Shown: positions 22,514-35,758, numbered from the stretch's first letter. The stretch is 64,000 bases of DNA from Cynocephalus volans (GCF_027409185.1 NC_084463.1:48292907-48356906), one strand, 5' to 3'. Program-made: numbers and translations. Notes: a model not told the origin generated them from the letters alone.

Positions 22514-23082
22514 AGTCGTGTGTCTCGTAATGATGTTGTAGTCAGTAACAAATCCCACATACAACAGTGGTTCCATAAGATAATAATGGAGCTGAAGAAT
22601 TCCTGTTGCCTGGTGACATTGTAGCCATCATAACGTTGTAGCACAATTATATTTTTATAAAATTAGTGTAGACTAAGTATACAATGTTTATGAAGTCCAC
22701 AGCAGTGAATAGTCGTGTCCTAGACCTTCACACTCACTTGCTGACTCCCCCGGAGCAACTTCCAGTCCTGCAAGCTCCACTCATGGCAAGTGCCCCACAC
22801 AGGAGTACCTTTCTTTATCTTTTACACAGTGTTTTCACTGCACCTTTTCCATCTTTAGATATGTTTAGATACAAAAATACTTACCATTTGTTACAATTGC
22901 CTACAGTGTTGAGTCCAGTAACACACCTTGAGCAGCAGGCTCTACCATACAGCCTAGGTGCGTAGCAGGCTGCACCATCTAGGTTTGTGTAAGTGCACTC
23001 TGTGATGGTCACACAATGACCAAATCACCTAAAGGCGCATTTCTCAGAATGTATCCCTGTTGTTAGGTGATGTATAACCATG
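22514..23082. mobile_element. non-autonomous DNA transposon (Tigger-like)
   Basis: The left part (CAGTGGTTCCATAAGATAAT) and right part (CACACAATGACCAAATCACC, GCATTTCTCAGAATGTATCC and GTTAGGTGATGTATAACC) match in order a well-known mammalian MER-type element with inverted termini, probably Tigger-related; I am not sure of the name. An insertion or divergence of about 100 bp lies near 22570-22680. Confidence 0.65.
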
Positions 23083-23529
23083 TGCATATACAAAATAAGG
23101 AAATGGCTGGCATGATTCTGGAGGCTGAGGAGTCTCGCCACTGCCATCTGTAAGCTTTACATTGGGGAGTGCTGGTCATGTGTTCAGTCTTGAAGACCTA
23201 GGCCTGAGAATCAGGAGACCCCATGATGCAAGTTCAAGTTGAAGTGCAAGACAGTATGGATGTCCCAACTAAAGAATCGTTAGGCAGAGAGAGCAAATTC
23301 TCCCTCGCCCTGCCTTTTATCCCATTCAGGCCTCCAGCAGATTGGATGGGGCCCATGACGTGGGGCAGGGCCATCTGCTTTACTCAGTCTAACAATGCAA
23401 ATGTTAATCTCATCCAGAAACACCCTTGAGGACACCCCCAGACTAATGTTTGAGCAGATATCTGGGCACCCTGTGGCCCAGTCAAGTTGACTCCTAAATG
23501 AGCCGTCCCAGGAGATGATCTTCTGGCTT
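23083..23529. other. no feature recognised
   Basis: Unique-looking sequence; no gene or repeat assignment. Confidence 0.4.
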
Positions 23530-23720
23530 TTGATCCAGACTCCACTGCTTTCCAGCTGTGTGACACCGACAAGCTCTGAGTTTCTCTATGCTTTAGTTTT
23601 CTCATTTTCAGGATGAGGATAAGATAGCAACTACCTCACTGGGTTGAGTTGAGGTCTGGATGAAAAAATATTCATGAAGGGCTTAGAACACTTCTTGCAT
23701 GTTGCCAGCACTGACACAAA
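23530..23720 (+). mobile_element. MIR SINE
   Basis: AGCTGTGTGACACCGACAAG, TTTTCTCATTTTCAGGATGA and the following CTCACTGGGTTGAGTTGAGG are MIR core landmarks in sense orientation. Confidence 0.7.
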
Positions 23721-25160
23721 GGTGCCATCAGCTCTGGTTCCTGTCACTGCCCCCTGCCGTGAGCATCTGACTGCTGGACTCTACCCCTCGTGACCCAGCA
23801 CAGGAGGCACATGGCACCATTCCTTCCTCCCACTGCAGACCCCCGAGTCAGAACAAGCATCGCCCTTGGGGAACACTGCTCCAGTTAATGAACAGTCTCC
23901 ACAAAGAAGGTTTCGTTTGCCTCCCTCCCTGTCTGTCAAACAAGGTCAGCTACAGAGAAGGAGCAAACGTATTTCTCTTATCTGGAACAGCCCACAAACA
24001 AGCCTTAATTAAAAAAAATTAAAAAGTTTTAAAGCAGCCGAACTGGAAATACATAAACTCCCTCCAGAAGGTACTTAATAGCGACTATTAAACATATAAA
24101 CGTGCATCCTGATTTATCTGCCTTCTCCACACACCAGAGGGGAGTCACGGCAGCTCCATGCTATTGGCTCGGGAATATGTAAAGAGGAGGGTAAACTTGG
24201 TGGGTTAAGAGATATACAGACGTTGACCTACATTTCACTGCTATTTTGGATGATTAAAATCACGAATGAAATAACTGCTAATTGGCTCTATAGATTTACA
24301 TATGAAAACAAATGTTTTCTGAATGAATGCAACTTTGTAATTTAGCTGTGCTTTAAGAATGGCTTAGAAAATTAAAAAACGCACAAACACATGACTATTT
24401 CAGCAATGCTGGACCTCAGGATGCCCACAGCCTTGACCTCATCCTCCAGGCAGATGGCGCTCCTGGCACGGGAAGTCCCTGCCAGCCCCGTGGGAAGGAA
24501 CTCTGGGCTCCCGCAGGAGTGAGCTGGCCAGGGTACGGACCCACAGTCCACACCTCGGGCTTCCCTTCCCCACATTCATTCTGCTCTGTTCCTCCACCTC
24601 CCAACCCATGTGCTCTTGTACACAGATGTGTGGATTTTCTGCAATGTGTATTCTTAATTCACTTATTCAGCAAATGTTGAATAAAATGTTTTTGTAATAT
24701 GTATTTCTTCCTTCATTTTTTAAGCAAAGGTTAATTCACCCTTCTTATGTCCTGGGTTTTCCGCTGGGTGTTCAGGTTACAGTCCTGAATGAGATACCCA
24801 TTTTCTTGGTCTCCTGGAAACTACTCTGAAGCAGAGGAGAGAAACACTAAACAGAAGTCGTGTATTTTGATAAGAACCACTAGCGAGAACACATGTGGTC
24901 CCACGACATGCTGTGGGCTGGATCCAGGGGCACATCTAGCCTCCCGCCCCTTCCTGACCATCTCTAACACAGATCCACAAAAACACCACTCAGAACTATT
25001 TGGCTCCTTAATCCCTAAATCAGCCCTGCAAGGAAAGAATCATTATTTCCCTTTGACAATTGACTCAGCAGGTGGAGAGAAGTGGCCCGCATCCACATGG
25101 GTAGCACAGCAAGTTGAAACAAAACACATGTTGAGGGCTCTTTGGTCCTGAATCCCATGC
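23721..25160. other. no gene recognised; AT-rich conserved-looking block 24000-24370
   Basis: Positions 24000-24370 are repeat-free by eye and contain several TAATTA/TAATTG-type words (TTAATTAAAA, CTAATTGGCT), as expected of, but not proof of, a conserved regulatory element. The rest is unassigned. Confidence 0.3.
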
Positions 25161-25162
25161 TC

Positions 25163-25250
25163 TTTTTTCTCTTTTTTTTTTTTTAAAGATGACCGGTCAT
25201 GGGATCTTAACCCTTGGCTTGGTGTTGCCAGCACCATGCTCTTTCTGCTA
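25163..25250 (-). mobile_element. tRNA-Ile-derived SINE, antisense, 5'-truncated
   Basis: A poly-T is followed by AAAGATGACCGGTCATGGGA and TCTTAACCCTTGGCTTGGTG, the antisense of the GTTAAGATCCC/CCGGTCATCTTT end of the SINE. CCATGCTCTTT occurs on both sides (about 25154 and 25236) as a likely target-site duplication overlapping the element's own sequence. Confidence 0.75.
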
Positions 25251-27182
25251 TGCCCTCTGCCCCTATCCACGCAGATGTGGATTCAGGAGATGGCAGGGGG
25301 ACGGGCAGTGACATTGCCTCTCAGAGCTCCTTTGGGAGGACCTGCTCCAAGTGACCCTCATTGCCACGACAACCCTAGACTGCATGCACTTTTTATTTAT
25401 TTTCCTACCAGGCCTCTCACCATGCTGCATATAGTAGGAGCTCAATAATTGACCAATGGATGAGAGAGTCAAATAACCATATCAGCTATTTACAAAACCA
25501 AAGTGATTGAAGAATTTCTGCCCCAAGTCCTCTCCCTTCCTCCTCCATGCAGCCCCTATAATAAAAATATAATTCAGACTCATGTCTGGCCTGGAAAAAA
25601 AACAAAAAAAACCCTCATTCAAATTTGGCAGCATGAAGCTGCATTTTTTTTTTCCTTGCAGAGAATCAGGTGGCCTACATGCATGGAGTGAGAAGACAGG
25701 AGTTCTGCCCCGAGTTAGGCAGGACTGTGGTGCTCAGCAAGAAGTGGTCCCGCTCAGGGACCCCAGCCCCACAGGCGAGCCCTCCTGGATGCCTCCTTTC
25801 CTTCTCCCCATCAATGTGACCCATTGCCCATGTTTCTGGAGAGGAACAACTCGGGTCTGAAATACTCATTTGAAATCTGCAAGATTACTGAGACTCCCAT
25901 CTACTCCTGAGTATCTTCCAGATGTCAAAATGTTGACTTCTTCCCTGCTAAAATGCTGCTCAAAAAAAAAAAAAAAATCACATCTTTTCACATTTTCTGC
26001 AGTCCTTGTTATTTGCAGCATATGTTCATGCATAATGATGTTCATAAGCGAAGTGACATTTCAGAGTAATGAGGTTTCAGGGACAACGTGTGAGAGATGT
26101 GACAAGTTTTCTCTAATATAAAAAAGGAGTGTAGACAAATCAAAACCCACAGTCTAGGCCGCTCAGCTGTTGGGGCTCTCGGCTGGGCCTCTGACCCCTC
26201 AAGGGTTTTTGGCAAGCCTGGGGCCAGCAGGCCAGCCCTCAGCCACATGGCGGGGACTCCTGTGCATCCTAGCACATGTGCATAACCATGGAGTTCCCTC
26301 ACCAGAACGATCCACAGGATCAGAGAGAGGAAGGGAGGGGCGTGGAAGACATGGGCCCAGCAGGAGCAGAGTCCGCTCCAGACTCAGGCAGAATTGGGCC
26401 AAATTCTGCTAGAATCTCAGCCAGTACTTCCCTTTGCCAAACTACTTCATTTTCCCCAACCCTGATTGTCTTTTCCAAACAGGGACAACCACTGCCACCT
26501 CCCAGGAATGAATCAGATGATTGCAAAGGAACTCCTCAGCAGGCTGGTTACAGAGGGGTCTGTGTGCTGTGATTGGAAGTGGCTGCTCATACTTTAAAAT
26601 GCATCCTACTTTTAGCCAAAACCCTAAGCAGATGGTTTGGGGGACAAGGACCTCACTTGCTTTGCCTCCTGAGAGGAAGGGTGCCCTGGCCTTCATCTGC
26701 CACACTGTGGTCCCCAAGAGGTGGGCACGGGGCACCCCAGGAGGCACAGGGCTCCCATTCAAGACCCTGATCGCCAGCCCAGGGCTGCTGTCTCCTCCCA
26801 TGAGAGCCAAGAGCACACAGCTCATACTGTCCCTTCTCAGGATTCTGAAGACCTGCCTGGGACTTCTGTAGAGCTGCCTGTCCCAGGGCCTTCCAGGACC
26901 CAGGGGGAATCACCAAGGCAAGAGGGGGGAGCCGGGCAAGGGGCAGTCCTGGCCAGACTTACCTCCAGGCAGCATCAGAAACAAGAGACGTCCTCTATGC
27001 TGAGACCCCAACTTAGCCGCTGCCAGGCCTTTGGACGGTGCCCCCTGGATTTTCAGACCACACCAGGAAATGTTCGAGATCCTGAACAACCATCGAGGCC
27101 TGGCCCTTCGTTTGTGTCTGCAACAAGTCAAGTCTGTCTTATCAAAGGCAGTTCACTCATGCGAGGAAAAGGCCACTAGCAG
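25251..27182. other. no gene recognised
   Basis: Moderately GC-rich sequence with many short ORFs but no recognisable domain. An A-run lies at 25962-25977 and a MIR/L2-like tail (GCTCAATAATTGACCAATGG) at about 25439. Confidence 0.4.
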
Positions 27183-27300
27183 CTGCAGAACTCAATCATT
27201 CATTCAACTGCACAACTCAGTCATTCATTCAGTTTCAGAACTCAGTCATTCATCCCACTGCAGAACTCCGTCATTCATTCAACAAACGTGTCGAGTGTCT
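27183..27300. repeat. ~26-bp tandem repeat, 4 copies, in an L2-like tail
   Basis: CAGAACTC(A/C)(A/G)TCATTCATTCA recurs four times at roughly 26-bp spacing and ends in CATTCATTCAACAAACGTG, typical of an L2 3' end. It is a small local expansion within an ancient LINE relic. Confidence 0.7.
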
Positions 27301-28461
27301 GCTGGGTGCCAGCACCCACTAGAGGGGAGGAGAGAGACAAGGCCCCGCCGCTGGGACTCGCTTTTTGGTGGGGGGAGTGGAGCACGCAGTCGAGGAGTGA
27401 AGAAATACGTAAGTAATACAGCTGGATACAGGCTCTAAAAGCAATAAACATGAAATCAGAGAGACCAGTTTAGGTGGCCGGGAAAGGGCCACCACGGAGA
27501 TGAGAAGGAGCCACCCAGGGAACAGTGGACTGGACAGAGGAGGACATGGGCAAGGCTCATGGGAGGACCCCGGCTGCTGGGCCACATGGCAGGGTTGGGG
27601 CACATGGCTCCATCCCCCTGTGCCCTGTGGAAGGTGGTTGGAGAGGGTGGTGTACTAGATGGCCTTGTGCCCGTCCCCTGGGAGACCTGCTTCTCCTCTG
27701 TCCCTGGAGGTGCAGCCCTGTGTCCTGGGGACAGTGACAGCAACCTGAGCTCAGTGCTGGCTGGAAGAGGTGTCGGAACCCACGCTCTCAATTATGGAGC
27801 TCTCATTCTGAGCTCTCCCTGTTTCCATTTCAAAATGATGAGCGTCTCTCCATACGTTATTCCAGGACCACGATGCATTTGTCCTGGTTGAGGCCCAGCT
27901 GCACTACGCCACACCGCAATCACTCACTGAGGCTCACTAAAGGGGTCTAAGGAAAATTAAACTCCCCAAGCTTTCCAAGCATATCTGTTTGATTTGGGGC
28001 CAATTGCATGAGTGGTGGAGAGGAAGCTCGTGTGTCCGAATGGCCCCTCCCTACGTTTGCCCATGGATTGGCAGCAGGGGCTGGAGGACCGTTCCCCTCT
28101 CACCCCGATGTATGTGCCTCTAGGGGTCATCACGGGCTGGAACACGAGGCTGGTGTGCTTTTGTTTTGCTTCTAAGCCAAAGCTTTTTAAGAAAGTGAGA
28201 ATTTGCCATTGAGGTGAGCACAGGGATGGGGTCATGAGTGTGGGGCTGTGTCTGATGGACATGTCCTCGCTCTTGAACAAACAAGGGACAGGACAAGCCT
28301 CCCCTGGTCCATCTCCAAAACAGAAAAATTAGGTGCTGGCCCCAAGAAGTTAAGGGGGCAGGGTATATACTTCAGCTCAGTGCAGGCGCTTCTCCCTGGA
28401 TAACTCCCTGCTTCCATGCACATTTCTTCTGTTCCTCATACACACCCCTATATATGCAGTC
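27301..28461. other. no gene recognised
   Basis: Overlapping ORFs up to 111 codons on both strands have no family features. Confidence 0.4.
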
Positions 28462-28905
28462 ATGGTGGGTTGAATTGTGGCCCCCAAAAAATATGTTCAC
28501 TGGGAACCTCTGAATGTGAATTTTTTGGACTAAAGCTCTTTGCAGATGTTATTAACATAAGGGTCTTCAGATGACATCACCCTGGATTAGAATGAGCCCT
28601 AAATCCAATGACAAGTGTATTTATAAGGGACAGAGAGGAGACAGAGAGAGAGGAGAAAGTCCTGTGAAGACAGAGGCTGAGATTGGAGTGATGCATCTAC
28701 ATGCCAGGAGCGTCAAGGATTACTGGCCCCGGAAGCTGGAGAGAGGACTGGAACAGATTCCCCCTCAGAGTATCCAGAGGGAACCAGCCCTACTGACACC
28801 TTGATTTCAGATGTCTGCTCTCCAGAACTGTGAGAAAATACATTCTGCTGTTTTTGAGCCACCAAGTTTGTGGTCTTTTGTCACAGCAGCCATAGGATAC
28901 TCATA
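28462..28905 (+). mobile_element. MLT1-type MaLR LTR, sense
   Basis: GTGGGTTGAATTGTGGCCCC opens the element, followed by TTGCAGATGTTATTAACATA, GAGGCTGAGATTGGAGTGAT and CCACCAAGTTTGTGGTCTTT. These are MLT1 landmarks in sense order. Confidence 0.8.
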
Positions 28906-29744
28906 TATCTGTCCCCTGTGAGCTTCTCTTCTGCCCTTTGTGTTGGCTTCCTCAGGAGCTGGGCATCTCTTTGGGAACATCTATCCACTAATTAGTCATC
29001 TCTGTGTCCTCGGTCCCTGGCACACAGTAGGTGCTCATTAACAGCTTGTTAAGCTGCACTGAGCTCTGGGCACTGGGTCACACAGGCAGGTCTCCTTGGA
29101 CATCACCCAGTGGGACCAGAGAAGACCTCTCTGTGGTTTCCTGCCAAGGAGGATGAAATGCTTAAGAGGAAACACTTATGGGAACAAAGTACGGGAAGCA
29201 TAAGGGAGCTTTGACAGACATTTCAAAAGCAGGAGTGAGGTCCAGGGCAAGCTTGTAAATGAGGAGTGTCGTGGCCGATTAATAAGACTCAGATCACTAG
29301 TGCAGGATCTTCTGATCTTCTTTTAAGGAGCAAAATTCAGCACTGAGACATGGACATGGGACTCTGATGAAGCTGGTGTAGGGACAGCAATTATCCACCC
29401 GGGAGGAGGGGACGATCAGGATGGGAAGTGCCGCACTGGAATGCAGCGATTTCACTAATGTCATTTCTAAACTCCTTTCTGCCACCTCAGCATCTTAGTG
29501 CTTATTAAACACTGCTCAGGGCCTGTGCTGCTTCCAGGATCCAGGAACCACCTCCCCACACGTTGTACGGTGTGTGTGTGTTGGGGGGTGGGAATCTCCC
29601 ACCTACTGTGAACTGTGGTGAATTTATTTGCCTCTGTGACACTCGCTGAGTCCCTACTGTGTGCAGCCTGAGTGCTCTCCAGCCCCCACCTACGGGTGGT
29701 GAAATGGATTTGCTGTAAAACAAAGCACCTGCAGCTAACAATAT
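28906..29744. other. no gene recognised; MIR-like tail at ~29015
   Basis: CCTGGCACACAGTAGGTGCT at about 29016 is a MIR/L2 3' landmark. The rest is unassigned. Confidence 0.4.
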
Positions 29745-29985
29745 GGTGTTACCCACTTTGAAACACGTTGAGAGGAGAGATCTCACGTTAAGTGTTCTTA
29801 CCACGGAAGAACACAAAGAGACTTTGGGAGGTGATGGGTATTTGATGTTGAGGGTAGTATCATGGGTATGTGCATATGTCCCAAATCATCAAAATGTATG
29901 CTTTAAATACGTGCAGGTCTTTTTGTTTGTTTGTTTGTTTTGTATATCAATTATACTACAATAAAGCCTTTAAAAAAAGCTAAGA
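29745..29985 (+). mobile_element. old L1 3'-end fragment
   Basis: TTTGATGTTGAGGGTAGTAT, CAAATCATCAAAATGTATGC and the terminal CAATTATACTACAATAAAGC resemble L1M 3'UTR ends. It is heavily diverged. Confidence 0.5.
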
Positions 29986-31499
29986 TGTGGGACACCATGG
30001 CTGAGGGTCCACCTACTAGGGGAAACCCACCCTCCAGTGATCTCAGGACACCCCAGATGCCGTCTTATGAGTGCCTATGTGTCCCCTGTGTCCTTGCAGC
30101 CCCCACCTGCATCATTGCCCTGCTCTGCGTTCCTGTGGGAGCTGGTCAGCAACCTCCCCTGCCCTCAGGGGGCTCTTTCCCGTGCCCAAGCCTGGGAGTC
30201 ACAGCTGCAGCCGAATCCAGGCACAGCCTGCCAGGGCCACCCATGCTCTGGTGGCCCTGCGGTGGCCATGCACCGACTTCCTAGCTGGTGCCACCTCTGC
30301 ATATGTGCAGGTACTTGCCGTGTGTCCTCCAGTCTCCCCGCACTGGGTCCTGCTGTTAGCGGGACCCCAGGTGAGCCCAGTCCTGCTGCCTCTAGAAAAA
30401 GCTGACACTGCTGGAGTCCCACGGACATCTGGTGGGTCAGCAGCCCTCTCAGCTTCACCCGAGGGAGCCTGTGTTGTCACGGCAGCTTAGCTCCCCAGGC
30501 TCCAGTGCAAGTTCATTTGGGACTGTGGCTTCACTCCTACCTGGGGGGTCCTCACGGGGCCCCCATCCTGGGTGGAAGCAACTCACCCCTCACTGTCCAC
30601 TTATAAAAATTCTCTGAGCTGCAGCTGCAAGTGGGAGGCTCTGGGATGCACTGGGGGAGAAGCCCTGAGCCGGGAAATGGGGAACAGGACATGCATAAAA
30701 TAATTAAGGAGGATGTGAGGAACAGAGGGTCCCGCAGGGCAGAAGGTGGGTGGGCGGGCTTCCCTGGGCTCCTCCCCTCACCACCCCTCCCACGGTGCAG
30801 TGGTGTATTTCTTCACATCCTGATTTATTTGACACCCCTCTGAAAACCTGTACGGAGAAGCACAGTAACACCAGTTAACATTGACCTAATTCTCTGGGAC
30901 AGGCTCCAGGCTAAGAGGTCGACATGAATTAGTTCGCTTCATTTTCAGCAAATCTTGAACAAGTTCTGTTTTTTCCTCTATAATAAAGGTGGGAAAAATG
31001 GGGCTTGGAGGCAAGAGATGGTCCAGGAGCCAGCGGTGGGACACTGGGACCTGACTGGGGGCTGCTGGCCCTTGGCGGGAGGCCCCTGCTCCATGCGCAG
31101 CTCTCTGGTTTCCCCCCGCCTCATTCCCAGCTGCCCACACAGCACCTGGCAACAGGTGCTCAAGGAACAAAGTCATGAACAGAGGAACGAATTCATGAAT
31201 GGGCAGACGGCTTCGATTCCCTGTCTGTCCTCCTGACTGCTGTTGTGGTAGGAACCCAGCATGTGTTGTGCAACCCCTCCATCCTGATTTCTGAAGCAGG
31301 ACTGCATTCAGCACAGTGAGAAGACACCATCTGTGAACGAGGAAGCTGTGTCTCACTAGACACAGAATCTGTTGGTGCCTTTTCAGCTTCTAAAACTGAG
31401 AAATAAATGTGTGTTGTTTATAAGTTCTTGATTTATGTTATTTTGTTATAGCAGCCCAAACGGACAAGACACACCTAAAGCTGCCGCATAGTTCTTGGA
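29986..31499. other. no gene recognised
   Basis: GC-rich sequence with overlapping ORFs of up to 156 codons on both strands. No domain, splice pattern or repeat was recognised. Confidence 0.4.
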
Positions 31500-32760
31500 T
31501 CCTCTTTTTTTTTTTTTTTCTTTTCTCACTGTTTTTTCTCTTTGCATTTTAGTTTGGGAAGTTTCTATCAATCTGTCTTCAAGCTCACTGTTTTTTTCTC
31601 ACTTGTGTGCAGTGTACAGACCATCAAAGATGTTCTTCATTTCAGGTACAAGTTTCTGATTTCTGGTATTTCTTTTTGACCCTTAGAATTTCAATCTCTC
31701 TGCTTACATTACCCAGCTGTTCTTGGATGTTGTCTACTTCTTCCAGTGGAGCCCCTACAAATTAATTACAGTTATTTTAAATTCTTTGTCATAGAATTCC
31801 AAAATCTGTGTTGTGTCTGATTCTGGTTCTGGTGCTTGATTTGTCTCCAGACTCTGCTTTTGACAAAAAGCAAAATGATTTTGCATTTTTTGTTGTTGTT
31901 GAAAGCTGGATGTGTTGAACTGGATAACAGGAACTGATACAAACAGGACTTTAATGTGAGCTTTCATGTTAATCTGGCTAGGATCATAATTATATACGTT
32001 GCTCACTGTAACTGTAGGTGCCAGAGGCTTTCAATTCTTCTAGTGCCCTTGTCTGGGTTTCTCCTCCTGAGTTTGGGCCTCTCTAAGTATTCTCCTGCAC
32101 TAGAGCCTCTCTCTTGAAGCCCTTTCAGCTGTAACGTCCTCCTGTTATCCTAGAGTCCTGTTGGTATGGTGGCAAGCTGTGGGACGGAGGAAGCATCCTG
32201 TAACTTTGTGATTAAATCTTGGACTTTTAGGGAAGCTGTTTCTCTGGGATGTGACCTTTACATGTGGTTCTCAAAGTTGGAGGGGCTGGAGTGTGGGAAC
32301 TCTCCTCTCCTGGCACCGGATAAGACTCTGGCAAAGTCTTCTGCCCTGGCCTGCAGACACTTTTTATGGAGAATGCTCTAGAAACACTTTATAAGGAGTA
32401 CTCTTCTCCTCTCCCTGCCAGATCCTTGCTTGGATCATCACCCCAAGAATGCCGTGGGCTTCACGACGTGATGTTGACGGAAGTGGGGGGCCCCCGGAGA
32501 CTGTGGTCTGGAGGAGTTCCTCATTGTCACACCAGCCATGCTCAGCCTTCCACAATTTGTCAAAATGACCGTGGAAGCACTCCTACCAACTATGGCTGCA
32601 GTGGTGTCTGCTGCATGAAGCTGACTGTCAGTCTCACTGCCTGGGTTCACCCGTTGCTTCAGGTTTCAGGGTAGCGGTTCCTCCCTGTGACCGCGGCTCC
32701 CTGGTGGGCTTAGTAAACTCTTCCATTTCCAGCTTGTTCAGTTTTCTCCTCTTGTAGGGA
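31500..32760 (-). mobile_element. L1 3'UTR region, antisense, old
   Basis: A poly-T at 31506-31520 followed by GTTTCTATCAATCTGTCTTC and TTTTGACCCTTAGAATTTCA, then ATTCTTTGTCATAGAATTCC, matches the antisense 3'UTR of older L1 subfamilies. There is no coding capacity. Confidence 0.6.
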
Positions 32761-34110
32761 CAGAAATGAGGGCATCCAGGCTTGTTACTGTCAGAGCTGG
32801 AACTGGAAGTGCCTCTGACAGGATTTTCCTAAGCATGAAATGAGGTTAATTCTCTGAAAACATTTTGGAACATGTGTACTAGAATGTGAAGTCAGTAATT
32901 ATGTCATTACTCACTGATTTTTAATTAGAATTCAAAGAACTTATCAGTATCCACATCTTGACAGATTTTAAGGCGTAGCCCCCAATCCCCAACCCCAGCA
33001 TGTGCCTCTTTCTGTTTCCTCTCAGCTGACCTGTCCAGAACACCTTTGGTCCACGGGAACCCACTTGGCATCAGGAGCCACAGCTGTGGGAAACCTGCAA
33101 AGCGGAGAACGCTCAGCCGGGCTGCTGGCCCTGAAAGCCCAGGGAGGCCATGTCCCCTCCAGGGAATGGGGGCCCCAGCTTGCTGTCCGGCCTGGCGCAC
33201 GTGTGAACCTGAGCAAACTTCGTGGCTCCTCCCAGCAGAGCAGGAGCCCGGCCCAGCGGATGTCAGGACAGCAGCCACCGACCCACGGGGCTTCTGAGAC
33301 CTAAGTGGATGCCCAGGACCACGGGCAGTACTGAACCCAGCTGCCTTCAATAGGAGCACATTTCTGCTCACATCTGTCATCCAGACGTTTAACGGCCTTT
33401 CCGTCTCAAGTAAGCAATTTCCGCACATGGTGACCATAGCTTTTTCTGTTTGAGGTGCAACAGCAAAACCCATCAGATTCCTTCTGCTTCCTTCACAATC
33501 ACGTGGGTGGAAGATCTGTTTTTAAACAAATAAATAAGAGAGAAAGCAGGAAACAGTGATCACAATAATGCATTGACCTTTGAAAAGGAGAGAACAAAAC
33601 TGAGGCTACTAGAGGTGAGAAAGGGGGAGGGGTGGCTAGCGAGAAATGAGTAAAGGGCCACAAAAAATGATCCCATGGTGTAATGCTGAATGCACTAACT
33701 GTCATGATTTGAGCATCACATATTGCACACAGGTATTGATAGTCAATGCTGTACCCCACAGATACGTACAATCGTATTTATGAGAAATGATAAAATTGGA
33801 GAAGTTAAGCAAAAATTAGAGTTTTGGAGAACTTGTACCTGCCATTGAGAGATTGACAGGTCTCTGATATTTAAAAACTTTTCTGAAGAGATAGGTAGTG
33901 ATATTGAAGAATGTGATTTTGATATCAGTAACATAACATGTTAATATTTGGAGATCTGCATACCTCAGTGAATTTAATAGCAGACAGAAAATTTTCACAT
34001 AACCCATGCATGATGTCACAATACCATGCATGTGCAAAAGGCTTTATTGAAAGATAGACAAATGTTTGGCTTTTGTTTTAATCTAATAGAATGTGCACTT
34101 ATTGTTGTCT
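32761..34110. other. no gene recognised
   Basis: It includes a 182-codon minus-strand ORF (32925-33473) without any recognisable domain. No repeat was assigned. Confidence 0.4.
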
Positions 34111-34119
34111 GCTAGATCT

Positions 34120-34830
34120 CTAAGATTTCCTTCATTTTAAAAAAATTCCTTTCTTCCTCCATCCCAATTTTTTTTGTCTTCCTGGGTTATTTAATAAAGA
34201 TCATTTTGGGGATCAAAAGTTCTTTCTTCTGCTTGCTCTAATCTGCTGCTTAAGCTATTGCTTGTGGGGTTATTTTATTTTATTGAATATGTCCTTCACT
34301 TCCAGGAGCTCTGCTGCATTGTTTTTTAAAGTATTAATTTATTTTTAAATTTCCTCCTTCATATTCTGGATACTTTTTCTCATTTCATTGCGTTGTCTAA
34401 CTGAGTCTTATCTCTTTCAGTTTCCTTAAGATAGTTACTACAAATTCCTTTTTAGTCATTTCAAGGGTTTCCTGTTCTATAGGGTTTAGTACTTGAGAAT
34501 TACTTTGTTTCTTTGCTAGTGTCACATTTTCTTTTTTCCCATATATTTAGTATCTTTACATTGATTTCTGGTCATCTGGTAGATCAGTTTCTTTTTGTAT
34601 CACTCTGGAGTGGACTTTGAGGGGGAATTCTTCCTTCTCCTTTTCCAGGCTCCTCTAGTGACTCTACTTGTCTCAGTGCAGCTGAATATGCTGCAGGCCA
34701 CCTGCACAGAGGTAGTGGCTGTTACTGTGGTGGCAAGCCATGCTTGCTGTGGTAGAAAGTGTGGTGCTGGCTGTTGTTGATGACTTCCACAGAAGTGTTG
34801 TTTGGCCTCCTGGGTCATGGTGGTGTTAGC
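34120..34830 (-). mobile_element. L1-like fragment, antisense (tentative)
   Basis: T-rich sequence with TTGATTTCTGGTCATCTGGT, CACTCTGGAGTGGACTTTGA and a repeated pattern of short pyrimidine words is reminiscent of antisense L1 untranslated sequence. Assignment is weak. Confidence 0.35.
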
Positions 34831-35057
34831 TCCTGCTTTCTGTAAAGGCAGGCTGGAGGGCTACCTGGGGGTTTTACCTGCCTAAGCATGCCTAAACACA
34901 GAGGTACTGACTCAAGCCTTTTGTCCACGAACCCTTTTTAGTCACAAACACACACGAAAAGATTAGATAACACTTCTTGATTCATTTTATGAGAGCAGCA
35001 TTACCGTGATATCAGAAGTAGACAAAAAATCACATGAAAATATAATATAAATGAAAA

Positions 35058-35214
35058 AAATTTTTTTTATCGGTAAGGGGATCGCAACCCTTGGCACCGT
35101 GTGGTCTGCACCACGCTCAGCCAGAGCGCACTGGACATCCCTATGTAGGATCCGAATCCACGGCCTTCGTGCTACTAGCACTGCACTCTCCCAAGTCAGC
35201 CACAGGGCCAGCCC
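35058..35214 (-). mobile_element. dimeric tRNA-derived SINE, antisense
   Basis: The reverse complement reads GGGCTGGCCCTGTGGCTGAC, then GGATCCTACATAGGGATGTC and GGTTGCGATCCCCTTACCG. It is flanked by TATAAATGAAAA (35046-35057) and TATAAATGGAAA (35215-35226), a clear target-site duplication. Confidence 0.85.
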
Positions 35215-35758
35215 TATAAATGGAAATTTCTGATAAATGCAGATATAGAAATCTGCAGTCAATACTAGCAAACTGAGTTCATCAACATGGAAAAATGATT
35301 ATACACCATTACCAAATGGGATTATTTTACAGATGCAATTTCAACTTAACATCCAAATCAATTAATTCAATACAGAATATTAACAGGTTAAACAAAAATT
35401 GCAAGGATTCTCTCAACAGACACAGGAAAACTTTTTCCAAATCCAACACCCATTTATTATAAAACTGCTGGCAAACTAGGAATAGAAGGGATCTTTCTAT
35501 ACCTGCTAAAGTGGACCTAGAAAAAATTTACAGCTAATGCTATACTTAATGGTGAAACCCTTGTGCTCTAATTTATCTCAAACTCGGAGAACAAAAGATG
35601 AATGTCCACTGTTACCATTCTATATAACATTGAAGTAAAAATTTTGCCAGCAAAACTTACATAAGAATTATAAGCAAAATTCTGAAAATTGAAAAAGAAG
35701 TAGGACTGTCATTGATTGCAAATGACATAAATTTGGTTATAAAATATTTAAGACATTT

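Noticed and set aside
30037..30490. Overlapping ORFs of 90-139 codons in three plus and two minus frames
   Set aside because: GC composition explains the lack of stops; nothing resembles a protein family.
32925..33473. 182-codon minus-strand ORF
   Set aside because: No recognisable domain, no promoter or splice context, and shorter ORFs overlap it on the other strand.
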